DNA from: Pedobacter cryoconitis
Lineage (GTDB): Bacteria > Bacteroidota > Bacteroidia > Sphingobacteriales > Sphingobacteriaceae
Direction: 5' to 3'
Length of the DNA: 64,000 nucleotides
Assembly (NCBI RefSeq): GCF_003259615.1
Contig: NZ_QLLR01000003.1
Location: 62,001 to 126,000 of the forward strand
Shown: positions 53,833-61,757 of the stretch, one piece after another
Position numbering within the stretch: position 1 is the first letter of the stretch
Layout of the letters: each line of letters opens with the position of its first letter
The notes under the pieces: generated by a model
The model's input: the letters and a program-made list of their open reading frames with translations, nothing else
Told to the model about the DNA's origin: nothing
Databases searched by the model: none
Made by a program: the position numbers and the translations under genes

Positions 53833-54909
53833 TTAGCAATCTGACCGCAACGCATTATTAATTGCAATCTGTTGTGCAATCTTTCCAGCCATTTCTGAAA
53901 ATGCAATTGAGGTCTGACTCTCTTTATTCATCGCAATAGGCGTACCACTATCTCCACCTTCCGTAATTCCCTGTACAAGAGGTATTTCACCTAGGAAAGG
54001 AACATCAAAAGAAGCTGCCAAAGCCTTTCCGCCATCTTTCCCGAAAATATAATACTTGTTTTCAGGCAATTCTTCCGGGGTAAAGTAAGCCATATTCTCA
54101 ATTACTCCCAATACCGGAATATTAATACCCGGCATCCTGAACATGGCAAGCCCTTTTCTGGTATCTGCTAAAGCTACTTGCTGAGGTGTTGTCACAATAA
54201 CCGCACCTGCAATCGGGAAACTTTGGGTAATGGTAATATGAATGTCCCCGGTTCCGGGAGGAAGATCCACGATCAGGTAATCCAGCTCACCCCAGTCTGC
54301 ATCATTGAACAATTGTTTAATTGCATTGGATGCCATTGGTCCGCGCCATGGTACAGGCTGATCCGGATCGGCAAAAAAACCTAACGATAAAAGCTTAATT
54401 CCATATTTTTCAATTGGCAGGATCAGTGTTTTTCCTTCTGGTGTTTCTCTTGCACTTGGTTTGGCACCCAAAAGACCAAACATAGTCGGCACCGAAGGCC
54501 CATAAATATCAGCGTCAATTAAACCAACTTTAGCTCCATCTGCTGCCAGCGTAACAGCAAGGTTACTCGCCACTGTAGATTTTCCTACTCCTCCTTTACC
54601 TGAAGATACTAAAATGATATTTTTAATATCCTTCAGCTGGGTTGTATCATTTGGCTTGGTTACTCTTGAAGTGATTTTTATATTTATTTCCGCCTCCTTG
54701 TCTACAAAATGCTTAATGGCATTAAGGCAGGCATTTTTAAGCATGTCCTTCATTGGACAGGCTGGAGTGGTCAGTTCTAAGGTAAAACTAATTTTTTTAT
54801 CTTCGATGCTTAGTTCCTTAATCATGTTCAATGTCACCAGATCTTTTTTAAGATCAGGGTCTTCGACATTTCTTAAAGCAGCTAAAACTTGTTCGTTGCT
54901 AATATTCAT
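53833..54909 (-). CDS. Mrp/ApbC family P-loop iron-sulfur carrier ATPase
   Basis: The 358-aa protein has an N-terminal DUF59/MIP18-type domain (about 1-85; VLAALRNVEDPDLKKDLVTL, FTLELTTPACPMKDML) followed by a P-loop ATPase of the Mrp/NBP35 group (VSSGKGGVGKSTVASNLA, LIDADIYGPSVPTMFG, DYLIVDLPPGTGDIHIT). It is thought to bind and transfer Fe-S clusters. Many Mrp proteins have a CxxC after the ENM motif. Here that position reads ENMAYFTPEELPENKYYIFG with no cysteines, so cluster binding must use other residues or the N-terminal domain. A consensus -7 box sits 5 nt before its ATG; nfu follows. Confidence 0.93.
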   Translation of the reverse strand: MNISNEQVLAALRNVEDPDLKKDLVTLNMIKELSIEDKKISFTLELTTPACPMKDMLKNACLNAIKHFVDKEAEINIKITSRVTKPNDTTQLKDIKNIILVSSGKGGVGKSTVASNLAVTLAADGAKVGLIDADIYGPSVPTMFGLLGAKPSARETPEGKTLILPIEKYGIKLLSLGFFADPDQPVPWRGPMASNAIKQLFNDADWGELDYLIVDLPPGTGDIHITITQSFPIAGAVIVTTPQQVALADTRKGLAMFRMPGINIPVLGVIENMAYFTPEELPENKYYIFGKDGGKALAASFDVPFLGEIPLVQGITEGGDSGTPIAMNKESQTSIAFSEMAGKIAQQIAINNALRSDC

Positions 54910-54913
54910 TGCC

Positions 54914-54921
54914 CAAAATTA
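54914..54921 (-). promoter_or_regulatory. -7 box (TAATTTTG) immediately upstream of mrp
   Basis: On the minus strand TAATTTTG is a perfect TAnnTTTG, its last base 5 nt before the start codon. No -33 element with ideal spacing was found. If used, the mRNA would begin close to the ATG. Confidence 0.4.
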
Positions 54922-55027
54922 ACAAAAGGAGGTTACAATTAATTGATTTTAGGCTTTTTAAGTGTAATTTTAACACGAAATAAACATTTGCATTTAACGT
55001 TAAGCAATTAAACATCTATTTTACAGC

Positions 55028-57175
55028 ATGCGTCTTCCAAAAATAAACATCCCTAAAAAATACATCAAAGCAGGTGCATGGGTTCTAGGGGTATTTCTTG
55101 TATTAATTGCCATCCTTGGTTCTATTGCTTATAGCAAAAGAGAGGCCTTACTGAAACAAATGATAGCTAAGGCTATTAAAAAGGCGGATACTGACTATGG
55201 ATTAGCCATAAAAATTGAAAATGCTGGCTTTAAAGGCTTGAGCACTGTACAGATGAAAAACATTTCTGTAGTTCCTAAAGACCGTGATACTTTATCTACA
55301 GTTGCTGATCTTACCATTGGTGTGAAGTTACTCCCATTGCTTTTTGGAGACGTTAAACTGGCCGAGGTTGCTTTAAATACGGGTACAGTAAATGTTGTAT
55401 TGAAAGATAGTCTGACCAACCTGGATTTTATTCTGAAAAGAAAAAAGAAAGATAAAAAAGATAATAAAGCAAAAATCGATCTGAGCGAAATTGCGCATGA
55501 CATCCTCAACCAGGTACTGAATAAAATCCCGGATGATATGGAAATGAAAAATTTGCGGTTTACATTAAATGATAACGATACTGCAAAACTAAATTTTCTG
55601 ACTACAACAGCCACAATTGACGGGGGAGATTTAAAATCAACCATTCTGGTCAATGATAATGAGGCGACCTGGCATATTAATGGTAAACTGAAGCCGGGTA
55701 AAAAGCAAATGGACGTGCTGTTCTTTGCGGATGGCAAAAAAGTCGAATTGCCTTACCTGGAAAATAAACTGCACGCAAAACTAAGTTTTGACACAGTCAG
55801 AACCGAAATGAAAAGTGCAGAGTATAGCGGTGATAATTTCAAGATCACAGGCTCCTGGTCAGTTAAAAACTTATTAATCAACCATTCGAAGATCGCTTCC
55901 AATGATATTATTGTGAAGGATGCTAAGATTGATGCAGACATGCTGATCGGGCCAAATTTTGTGGCACTGGACAGTACTTCAACAGTATTCCTGAAAGACG
56001 CTGCCATCCATCCTTATCTAAAATATACGCTGTCTCCGGATAAAATTTATGAAGTAAAGCTTCATGCGGACGAACAGGATGCACAAGCAGTTTTAAATGC
56101 TTTTCCAGAAGGTTTATTTGAATCTCTGGATGGGCTACAGGTTAAGGGGAAAATTAAATATGACCTTAATTTTTATCTGGACAGCAGTACTCCTGACAGT
56201 CTAAAGTTCAATTCTACACTGACACCTTATAATTTCAAAATAGTTAAATGGGGTAAACTAAACCTGCAAAAGATCAATGAGACTTTTATATATACCCCTT
56301 ATGAGTATGGAAAACCGATGCGCGATATTACAATCGGACCATCTAACCCTAATTACACACCTCTTTCTGAAATTTCCAGTAATTTCAAGAATGCACTGCT
56401 GACTTCAGAAGATCCTTCTTTTTATACACATAAGGGGTTTGTTGAAGAGTCTATCCGTAAATCGTTCGTGATTAATTTCAAAGAGAAGAAATTTGTGAGG
56501 GGAGGAAGTACGATCTCCATGCAGCTGGTAAAAAATGTGTTCTTAAGCAGACAAAAAACCCTTGCACGTAAAGCGGAAGAAATACTGATTGTCTGGTTAA
56601 TAGAGAATAACCGTCTGATTAGTAAACAGAGAATGCTTGAGGTCTATTTCAACATCATTGAAATGGGTAAAAATATCTATGGAATAGGTGAGGCATCACG
56701 CCAGTATTTCGGAAAAAGTCCTTCACAACTAAGTATTGGTGAGGGGATATTCCTGGCTAATATTGTTCCCCGCCCTAAAATAGCGATGTTTAAGTTTCGG
56801 GGTGATGGCGGCTTGAAAGACTATATGCTGCCTTATTTCAGGTATATGGGCAGAATCATGGCTAAACGCGGTTTAACGCCTGCCGACACCAGCGGTTATG
56901 GTTTTTATAACGTTAGATTAAGAGAAGGTTTGCGCCGTTATCTGCTGCCGGATTCAGCAAAAGTTGATACTGCTGCCTTTGACACAGATACTGATGCGCC
57001 CGTGAAAATGCAGGATGAATCAAAAAATCTTTTTGACAGGTTATTTGGCAGATCTAAAAAGGATAAAGACACCACAAACAAACAATTAACAGTACAGGAT
57101 ACCGTAAAAAAAACAAGAAAAGAGTTGCGAAGGGAACGACGGGAAAAACGCCGTCTGGAAAAAGAAGCCAATTAA
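55028..57175 (+). CDS. AsmA-like/GT51 fusion: peptidoglycan glycosyltransferase
   Basis: The 715-aa protein has one N-terminal transmembrane helix (about 15-35), then ~370 residues of AsmA/DUF-like long beta strands (GLSTVQMKNISVVPKDRDTL, KLLPLLFGDVKLAEVALNTG). The GT51 domain occupies about 425-610: TSEDPSFYTHKGF with catalytic Glu461, GGSTISMQLVKNVF, RKAEEILIVWLIENN and EVYFNIIEMGKNIYGIGEAS. The last ~90 residues are charged (ends KELRRERREKRRLEK). GT51 enzymes polymerise lipid II into glycan strands in the periplasm. No transpeptidase domain is present. AsmA-like segments act in envelope transport or lipid handling, so the fusion is interesting. Confidence 0.88.
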   Translation: MRLPKINIPKKYIKAGAWVLGVFLVLIAILGSIAYSKREALLKQMIAKAIKKADTDYGLAIKIENAGFKGLSTVQMKNISVVPKDRDTLSTVADLTIGVKLLPLLFGDVKLAEVALNTGTVNVVLKDSLTNLDFILKRKKKDKKDNKAKIDLSEIAHDILNQVLNKIPDDMEMKNLRFTLNDNDTAKLNFLTTTATIDGGDLKSTILVNDNEATWHINGKLKPGKKQMDVLFFADGKKVELPYLENKLHAKLSFDTVRTEMKSAEYSGDNFKITGSWSVKNLLINHSKIASNDIIVKDAKIDADMLIGPNFVALDSTSTVFLKDAAIHPYLKYTLSPDKIYEVKLHADEQDAQAVLNAFPEGLFESLDGLQVKGKIKYDLNFYLDSSTPDSLKFNSTLTPYNFKIVKWGKLNLQKINETFIYTPYEYGKPMRDITIGPSNPNYTPLSEISSNFKNALLTSEDPSFYTHKGFVEESIRKSFVINFKEKKFVRGGSTISMQLVKNVFLSRQKTLARKAEEILIVWLIENNRLISKQRMLEVYFNIIEMGKNIYGIGEASRQYFGKSPSQLSIGEGIFLANIVPRPKIAMFKFRGDGGLKDYMLPYFRYMGRIMAKRGLTPADTSGYGFYNVRLREGLRRYLLPDSAKVDTAAFDTDTDAPVKMQDESKNLFDRLFGRSKKDKDTTNKQLTVQDTVKKTRKELRRERREKRRLEKEAN

Positions 57176-57190
57176 CTTCGCCATAAAGAA

Positions 57191-57736
57191 ATGATGAATA
57201 CGATAGAAGTTGGAGATAGAAAGTTCGGGATATCGATCACGAACGAACGCATTAATGAGCGTACAAAAGAAATTGCAGCGCAAATCAATGCTGAATATAA
57301 AGATAAACGCCCGCTTTTTATTGGGGTATTGAATGGTAGCTTCTTATTTATGGCAGATTTGCTTAAGGAAACAGAAATCCCTTGTGAAGTAGCCTTTATG
57401 AAGGTTTCAAGCTATAAAGGCGGGCTAACCAGCAGCGGAGAATTGAAAGAGATATTTGGTTTGCCGGACAATCTAAAGGGCCGCCACCTGGTTTTAGTAG
57501 AGGATATTGTGGATACAGGCCTGACCTTAAAATATATATTAGAAAAGGTTTATTTGCAGCAGCCTGCGTCTGTGCGTGTATGCAGCCTGCTTTTCAAGCC
57601 AGAAGCCATACTGTCACCGATTAAAGAGCTTGAATATGTAGGCTTTGAAATCCCGAATGAATTTGTGGTAGGCTATGGGCTGGATTACGATGAATTAGGC
57701 AGAAATCTTAAACACATTTACCGTACAATTTCCTGA
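57191..57736 (+). CDS. hpt: Hypoxanthine phosphoribosyltransferase
   Basis: The 181-aa enzyme salvages hypoxanthine (and perhaps guanine) with PRPP to form IMP. The PRPP-binding motif VLVEDIVDTGLTL is intact. The N-terminal LFIGVLNGSFLFMADLL and the flexible-loop region SSYKGGLTSSGELKEI are also present. Two ATG codons start at 57191 and 57194; both are possible. It lies 15 nt after the fusion transglycosylase gene and 66 nt before psd, so the three may be transcribed together even though they have unrelated functions. Confidence 0.95.
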   Translation: MMNTIEVGDRKFGISITNERINERTKEIAAQINAEYKDKRPLFIGVLNGSFLFMADLLKETEIPCEVAFMKVSSYKGGLTSSGELKEIFGLPDNLKGRHLVLVEDIVDTGLTLKYILEKVYLQQPASVRVCSLLFKPEAILSPIKELEYVGFEIPNEFVVGYGLDYDELGRNLKHIYRTIS

Positions 57737-57802
57737 TCGTTATTCTTTAGCTTGATTCCCGTATATTTTTCACAATTTTGCATCAAACATATTTATATTT
57801 AA

Positions 57803-58462
57803 ATGACAATACATAAAGAAGGTTATACAACCATCGCACTCTCTCTCCTTTTTATCTTCGTCCTCAATGCCATTATTGACTACAGATTTGCTGATGTAAC
57901 CTGGTTAAGGTGGGCAGTGTATATTGCTTCATTCGCGCTATTCATTACTGTGCTCCAGTTTTTCAGAAATCCATCCAGACCATTCGTGAGTGGCGGGAAC
58001 CTGATCATCTGCCCGGCTGACGGAAAAGTTGTTGTAATTGAAGAAACTCAGGAAAATGAATATTTCAAAGACAAAAGATTACAGGTTTCTATATTTATGT
58101 CTCCTGTAAACGTACATATAAACAGAAATCCAATTGCTGGGGTCGTTAAATTTTTCAAATATCATCCTGGAAAATATCTTGCGGCATGGAATCCAAAATC
58201 TTCTACGGAAAATGAGCGTACAACAGTTGTTGTAGAGCACGCAAACGGAACACCGGTACTATTCAGACAAATTGCAGGAGCACTTGCCAGAAGGATTGTA
58301 TGGTATGTTAAAGAAGGTGATGTAGTGGAACAGAGCAAAGAATTCGGCTTTATTAAATTCGGGTCCAGAGTAGATATATTTCTTCCTGTTGGTACAAAAG
58401 TTAACCTGGAACTGAACCAGGTAGTTAAGGGTGGGATTACTATTCTTGGCGAACTCGCTTAG
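57803..58462 (+). CDS. psd: Phosphatidylserine decarboxylase (short, PSD-A type)
   Basis: The 219-aa proenzyme makes phosphatidylethanolamine. Two N-terminal hydrophobic segments anchor it (IALSLLFIFVLNAIIDY, WAVYIASFALFITV). The cleavage motif is FGSRVD with Gly187-Ser188, from which the pyruvoyl cofactor of the small alpha subunit forms. Conserved SIFMSPVNVHINRNP and ADGKVVVIEE are visible. The length fits the archaeal-type/short subfamily used by many bacteria. A strong 24-bp stem terminator follows, so the hpt-psd transcript probably ends here. Confidence 0.95.
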   Translation: MTIHKEGYTTIALSLLFIFVLNAIIDYRFADVTWLRWAVYIASFALFITVLQFFRNPSRPFVSGGNLIICPADGKVVVIEETQENEYFKDKRLQVSIFMSPVNVHINRNPIAGVVKFFKYHPGKYLAAWNPKSSTENERTTVVVEHANGTPVLFRQIAGALARRIVWYVKEGDVVEQSKEFGFIKFGSRVDIFLPVGTKVNLELNQVVKGGITILGELA

Positions 58463-58481
58463 TTCAAGAGCGCAAAGCAAA

Positions 58482-58533
58482 CAAAAAGGGTCAATGATTG
58501 ATGTATGTGTACATCAATCATTGACCCTTTTTG
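58482..58533 (+). terminator. Strong intrinsic terminator after psd
   Basis: A perfect 24-bp stem (58482-58505 pairing with 58510-58533) has a 4-nt loop and contains CAAAAAGGGTCAATG at its base. A T-run follows. Confidence 0.9.
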
Positions 58534-58756
58534 TTTTTATCGGATTTCTTTATCAGACTAAAAGCTTTCCGGTCATTTGGATGAACTTTAAAAGGCACGA
58601 TGCGGTTTATAACTAAAGAAACCTTATTGATAGCTTTACATCGCTTTATTCAAAGCCTCTTCCCACTATACAGGTGTTGTGTAGCGGAAGGTTAAAGGGA
58701 ACAATCCTGCAGAGAATCGGCAAAACTTTATACTGAGGCAGGTACAAACAAAAAAA
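58534..58756 (+). other. Gap between psd and rplS; possible decayed riboswitch-like segment
   Basis: No gene was found. From about 58671 to 58745 the plus strand reads AGGTGTTGTGTAGCGG, then TTAAAGGGAACAAT, CCTGCAGAGAATCGGC, AAAACTTTA and TGAGGCAGGTAC. The AAAGGGAA core and the AGGCAGG end resemble parts of a cobalamin riboswitch, but the order is compressed, no plus-strand gene follows, and the strand is opposite to rplS. I treat it as an uncertain relic or chance match. Confidence 0.25.
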
Positions 58757-58779
58757 CCTCCCCGACAGAATCGGGAAGG
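58757..58779 (-). terminator. Terminator after rplS
   Basis: Read on the minus strand, CCTTCCCGA pairs with TCGGGGAGG (one mismatch), followed by TTTTTTTG. It is 21 nt beyond the rplS stop codon and ends the ribosomal operon. Confidence 0.8.
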
Positions 58780-58800
58780 CCTATATATTTTGTAGAGAAA

Positions 58801-59148
58801 TTAAACTCTCTTAGACTTGATACGAGCTGCTTTACCAGTCAATTCACGAAGATAGAACAACTTAGCTCTACGCACCTTACCGTGACTGTTAACTTCAATT
58901 TTAGCGATGTTTGGCGAGTTAATTGGGAAGATACGCTCTACTCCAACTCCATTAGACATTTTACGAACAGTAAACGTCTCATTAGCACCTACGCTGTTAC
59001 GTTGTAAGACTACACCTTGGTAAATTTGAACACGTTCTTTATTACCTTCGCGAATTTTATAGTGAACACTCACTGTATCTCCTGATTTGAATGCAGGAAA
59101 CTCGTTCTTTGCGATTACCTGCTCTTCAACAAATTTTACTAAATCCAT
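58801..59148 (-). CDS. rplS: 50S ribosomal protein L19
   Basis: The 115-aa protein has all L19 landmarks: an N-terminal helix ([12 protein letters not shown]), [55 protein letters not shown] and a basic C-terminus [20 protein letters not shown]. It binds at the 30S-50S interface of the large subunit. It is the last gene of rpsP-rimM-trmD-(90-aa gene)-rplS. A 165-nt gap separates it from the small gene upstream, so an extra internal promoter is possible. Confidence 0.98.
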   Translation of the reverse strand: MDLVKFVEEQVIAKNEFPAFKSGDTVSVHYKIREGNKERVQIYQGVVLQRNSVGANETFTVRKMSNGVGVERIFPINSPNIAKIEVNSHGKVRRAKLFYLRELTGKAARIKSKRV

Positions 59149-59313
59149 GATTTTAAGCTATTAAGCCGACTTTTTGTTGTTTAAAATCGGACTGCAATAT
59201 TAGGAATTTTATTTAATAAAAAAAAGTGATTCTTGTTTTTTTTCAACATTCTTTACGAAATCCACAATAATTCATCTTTTTTTTATTTGTCAATATGTAT
59301 TAAATTATTCTTG

Positions 59314-59586
59314 TCATTGGCCTTTAAGCAATTGCACAAGGCTTTTTCCATTCATTTTTGTGTTTTCCAATGCTCCGCTTTCTGCGTCAAATAAAATTTC
59401 CATGAGTTTAACTTTTTCATAGGGGACGTCCTGGCTTTCTCCAATTTTTATCCTCCGGTAATTATGAAACGTATTCATCGAGATATTCAACAATTTAGGA
59501 ATCATTTTCATTGCAAACTTATATTCCTTAACGGTAAGCTTGTCTAAGAAATAATTGATCTTATACTTATCTATACTTTCACTCAT
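59314..59586 (-). CDS. Small protein of unknown function between trmD and rplS
   Basis: The 90-aa protein has no signal peptide. It is helical throughout: LTVKEYKFAMKMIPKLLN, then ISMNTFHNYRRIKIGESQDV, then YEKVKLMEILFD. The ISMNTFHNYRRIK part could be the recognition helix of a helix-turn-helix DNA-binding domain, but I cannot place it in a family. The ribosomal operon normally has no gene at this position, and its gaps on both sides (167 and 165 nt) are long compared with the rest of the operon. This suggests an independent transcription unit or an inserted gene. Confidence 0.6.
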   Translation of the reverse strand: MSESIDKYKINYFLDKLTVKEYKFAMKMIPKLLNISMNTFHNYRRIKIGESQDVPYEKVKLMEILFDAESGALENTKMNGKSLVQLLKGQ

Positions 59587-59752
59587 TCTTATTGAATTTA
59601 TTTACACGATTTACGAGAGACCTGCTAAACAGGCCACAAATGTTATTTCGTAAATATATAAATAATTTCACCTGTAAATAACTAATTAGGTAAATAAATT
59701 ATTTATTAAAGAATTAAAAGATTTTGCAGAGAATAATATTTACAGAAACCAG

Positions 59753-60430
59753 CTAGTCTTCCAGCAGATCCGGACGACGCTTCAGCGTACGCGCCAGAGC
59801 CTGCTCATGCCTCCAGTTATTAATCTTTAACTCATGTCCGCTCAAAAGGATTTCAGGCACCTGGTGACCTTTATAATCAGCAGGACGGGTATACAAGGGA
59901 GCGTCAAGCAGGCCGCCCTGAAAACTATCGCTCAAAGCTGACGTTTCATCATTCAATACACCTGGTATTAACCTTACTATAGCATCTACAAGAACTGCTG
60001 CAGGTAATTCCCCTCCTGATAAAACGTAATCCCCGATAGAAATTTCACGTGTCACATAAATATCACGGATCCGCTGGTCAATTCCTTTATAATGACCGCA
60101 TAAAATGATCACGTTTTCCATACCTGATAATTCATTGGCCATAGACTGGTCCAATGTTACACCATCTGGTGTCATGAAAATAACCTCATCGTATGTCCTT
60201 TGCTCTTTTAGTGCATCAATACAACGCGCAAAAGGTTCAATCGACATAACCATCCCGCTGCCACCACCATAAGGATAATCATCTACGCTACGTTGTTTGT
60301 TCGTGGAGTAATCTCTCAGGCTGTGCACTACTATTTCGGCAATCCCCTTAGTTTGTGCCCGCTGCAAAATAGAATGCGCGAAAGGGCTTTGCAGTAAATC
60401 AGGTAAAACCGTTATGATATCAAAACGCAT
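59753..60430 (-). CDS. trmD: tRNA (guanine-N1-)-methyltransferase
   Basis: The 225-aa SPOUT enzyme methylates G37 of tRNAs with CNG-type anticodons and prevents frameshifting. The knotted SAM site is visible in [50 protein letters not shown] and RLIPGVL. The C-terminal helical domain ends [13 protein letters not shown]. It is 9 nt downstream of rimM in the rpsP-rimM-trmD order conserved among bacteria. Confidence 0.97.
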   Translation of the reverse strand: MRFDIITVLPDLLQSPFAHSILQRAQTKGIAEIVVHSLRDYSTNKQRSVDDYPYGGGSGMVMSIEPFARCIDALKEQRTYDEVIFMTPDGVTLDQSMANELSGMENVIILCGHYKGIDQRIRDIYVTREISIGDYVLSGGELPAAVLVDAIVRLIPGVLNDETSALSDSFQGGLLDAPLYTRPADYKGHQVPEILLSGHELKINNWRHEQALARTLKRRPDLLED

Positions 60431-60439
60431 AAGTTTAAA

Positions 60440-60967
60440 TTAATTAGACAGGTAAATATCAAGCAGGCCATCCGGAAGCTTAACAAGCAATGTACTCGCA
60501 TCTTCATCAATCTCAACAATCATATCATCATTTAATGGAAACATGATTTCCTTTTCCTGATAAGAAACTGTAGCCACAAACTGCTGAGGATATTCATTGA
60601 CTTCAAGAATTTCGCCCAGTTCGCCATGCGTTTCATCCGTAACAATAAAACCGACCAGGTCAGTATAATGAAAATCATCATCGTCTCTGTTAGGCATCTT
60701 ACTGATTGGCAAATAAACCTTTTTCTTCAGCAGAGGCTGTGCTTTGTCAATGTGGTCGATGTCATCCAGATAAATATTCCCAGTGTTGTTAGGTTGCATT
60801 TTAAAAGCCGAAACGAAAAAAGGAACCATCTTACCATTCATTTCTGCAAATATGACATCAAGGTCCAGTAAACCTGGTTCATCATATTCAAAGTATAGCT
60901 GAAGTTCGCCTTTTAATCCCTTTGTTTTAGTAAAATACCCTATATAAAATGCCTCTTCGTGCGTCAT
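60440..60967 (-). CDS. rimM: Ribosome maturation factor RimM
   Basis: The 175-aa factor binds S19 and helps mature the 30S head region. The N-terminal RimM domain begins FYIGYFTKTKGLKGELQLY; the C-terminal PRC-barrel contains YTDLVGFIVTDETHGELGEI and FPLNDDMIVEIDED. It follows rpsP after a 91-nt gap that contains a hairpin and precedes trmD by 9 nt. Confidence 0.95.
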   Translation of the reverse strand: MTHEEAFYIGYFTKTKGLKGELQLYFEYDEPGLLDLDVIFAEMNGKMVPFFVSAFKMQPNNTGNIYLDDIDHIDKAQPLLKKKVYLPISKMPNRDDDDFHYTDLVGFIVTDETHGELGEILEVNEYPQQFVATVSYQEKEIMFPLNDDMIVEIDEDASTLLVKLPDGLLDIYLSN

Positions 60968-61000
60968 TAAAATCTAAATCAATTATTACATTAAATAAAA

Positions 61001-61039
61001 ATAGCGAAGAAAACCTTCAGATGAAGGATTCTTCGCTAT
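61001..61039 (-). terminator. Hairpin between rpsP and rimM, possible attenuator
   Basis: ATAGCGAAGAA (61001-61011) and TTCTTCGCTAT (61029-61039) form an outer perfect stem, with inner CCTTC/GAAGG. On the minus strand TTTTATTT follows. It would terminate part of the transcripts after rpsP and so make more S16 than RimM/TrmD. Confidence 0.65.
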
Positions 61040-61058
61040 AATCAAGAATTACAAATTA

Positions 61059-61622
61059 CTATGCTTCTTCTTCTTTTGTTTCTTCTGTTGCAGGAGCTTC
61101 TTCAGTTGTTTCTTCAGCCGCAGGAGTTTCCTCTGCTTCTTCAGCTACAACTTCTTCTGCTACTGGTGCATTTTTCAATGCGATAGCAGCACCACGGTCT
61201 GCATTTTTCTTAGCTTCAGCAGCAAGAGCAGTTTTCTTAACTTCATCTTTAGATTTAGTCAAACTGTCTTTTTTGCCTTCGATTTTACTGTCTTTAGCTA
61301 CTAACCATTCAGCAAATTTAGCTTCTGCCTGTTCTTCAGTTAAAGCGCCTTTTTTAACACCACCTTGTAAGTGTTTTTTGTACAAAATACCTTTGTGAGA
61401 TAAAATAGTACGGCAAGTATCCGTAGGCTCAGCACCTTTGTTTACCCAGTCTAATGTTTTTTCGAAATTAATTTCGATAGTAGCAGGATTGGTGTTTGGG
61501 TTGTATGAACCTAAACGCTCAATAAATTTACCATCTCTCGGTGCGCGTGAATCTGCTACCACTACGTGGAAAAAAGGTTTGCTCTTTTTACCGAATCTTT
61601 GCAATCTGATTTTAGTTGCCAT
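61059..61622 (-). CDS. rpsP: 30S ribosomal protein S16, with long C-terminal extension
   Basis: The 187-aa protein contains the S16 core in its first ~85 residues ([58 protein letters not shown]). The remaining ~100 residues are a Lys-rich helix followed by a Glu/Ala-rich tail ([17 protein letters not shown]...). Bacterial S16 is usually 75-90 aa; Bacteroidota often have such extensions. It binds 16S rRNA during 30S assembly. It is the first gene of the operon and has a clear promoter. A hairpin after it may attenuate downstream expression. Confidence 0.97.
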   Translation of the reverse strand: MATKIRLQRFGKKSKPFFHVVVADSRAPRDGKFIERLGSYNPNTNPATIEINFEKTLDWVNKGAEPTDTCRTILSHKGILYKKHLQGGVKKGALTEEQAEAKFAEWLVAKDSKIEGKKDSLTKSKDEVKKTALAAEAKKNADRGAAIALKNAPVAEEVVAEEAEETPAAEETTEEAPATEETKEEEA

Positions 61623-61679
61623 TTCTTTATAAGTTTATGTATTCAACATAGTTCCCGGAGCTTCATGCTAGCGGGGATG

Positions 61680-61710
61680 CAAAAGTAAGTAAAATACTAA
61701 TGATAAGCAA
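61680..61710 (-). promoter_or_regulatory. Promoter of rpsP-rimM-trmD operon
   Basis: On the minus strand TTG (61710-61708) and TACTTTTG (61687-61680) are separated by 20 nt, a good Bacteroidota promoter. The leader to the rpsP ATG is about 55 nt. Confidence 0.7.
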
Positions 61711-61757
61711 GATGCCACAAAATTAATGCTCAATTGACTATTTAAGCACATTAATTT

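Noticed and set aside
58431..58616. 61-aa plus-strand frame after psd
   Set aside because: It overlaps the end of psd and runs through the 24-bp terminator stem; it has no start context or homology.
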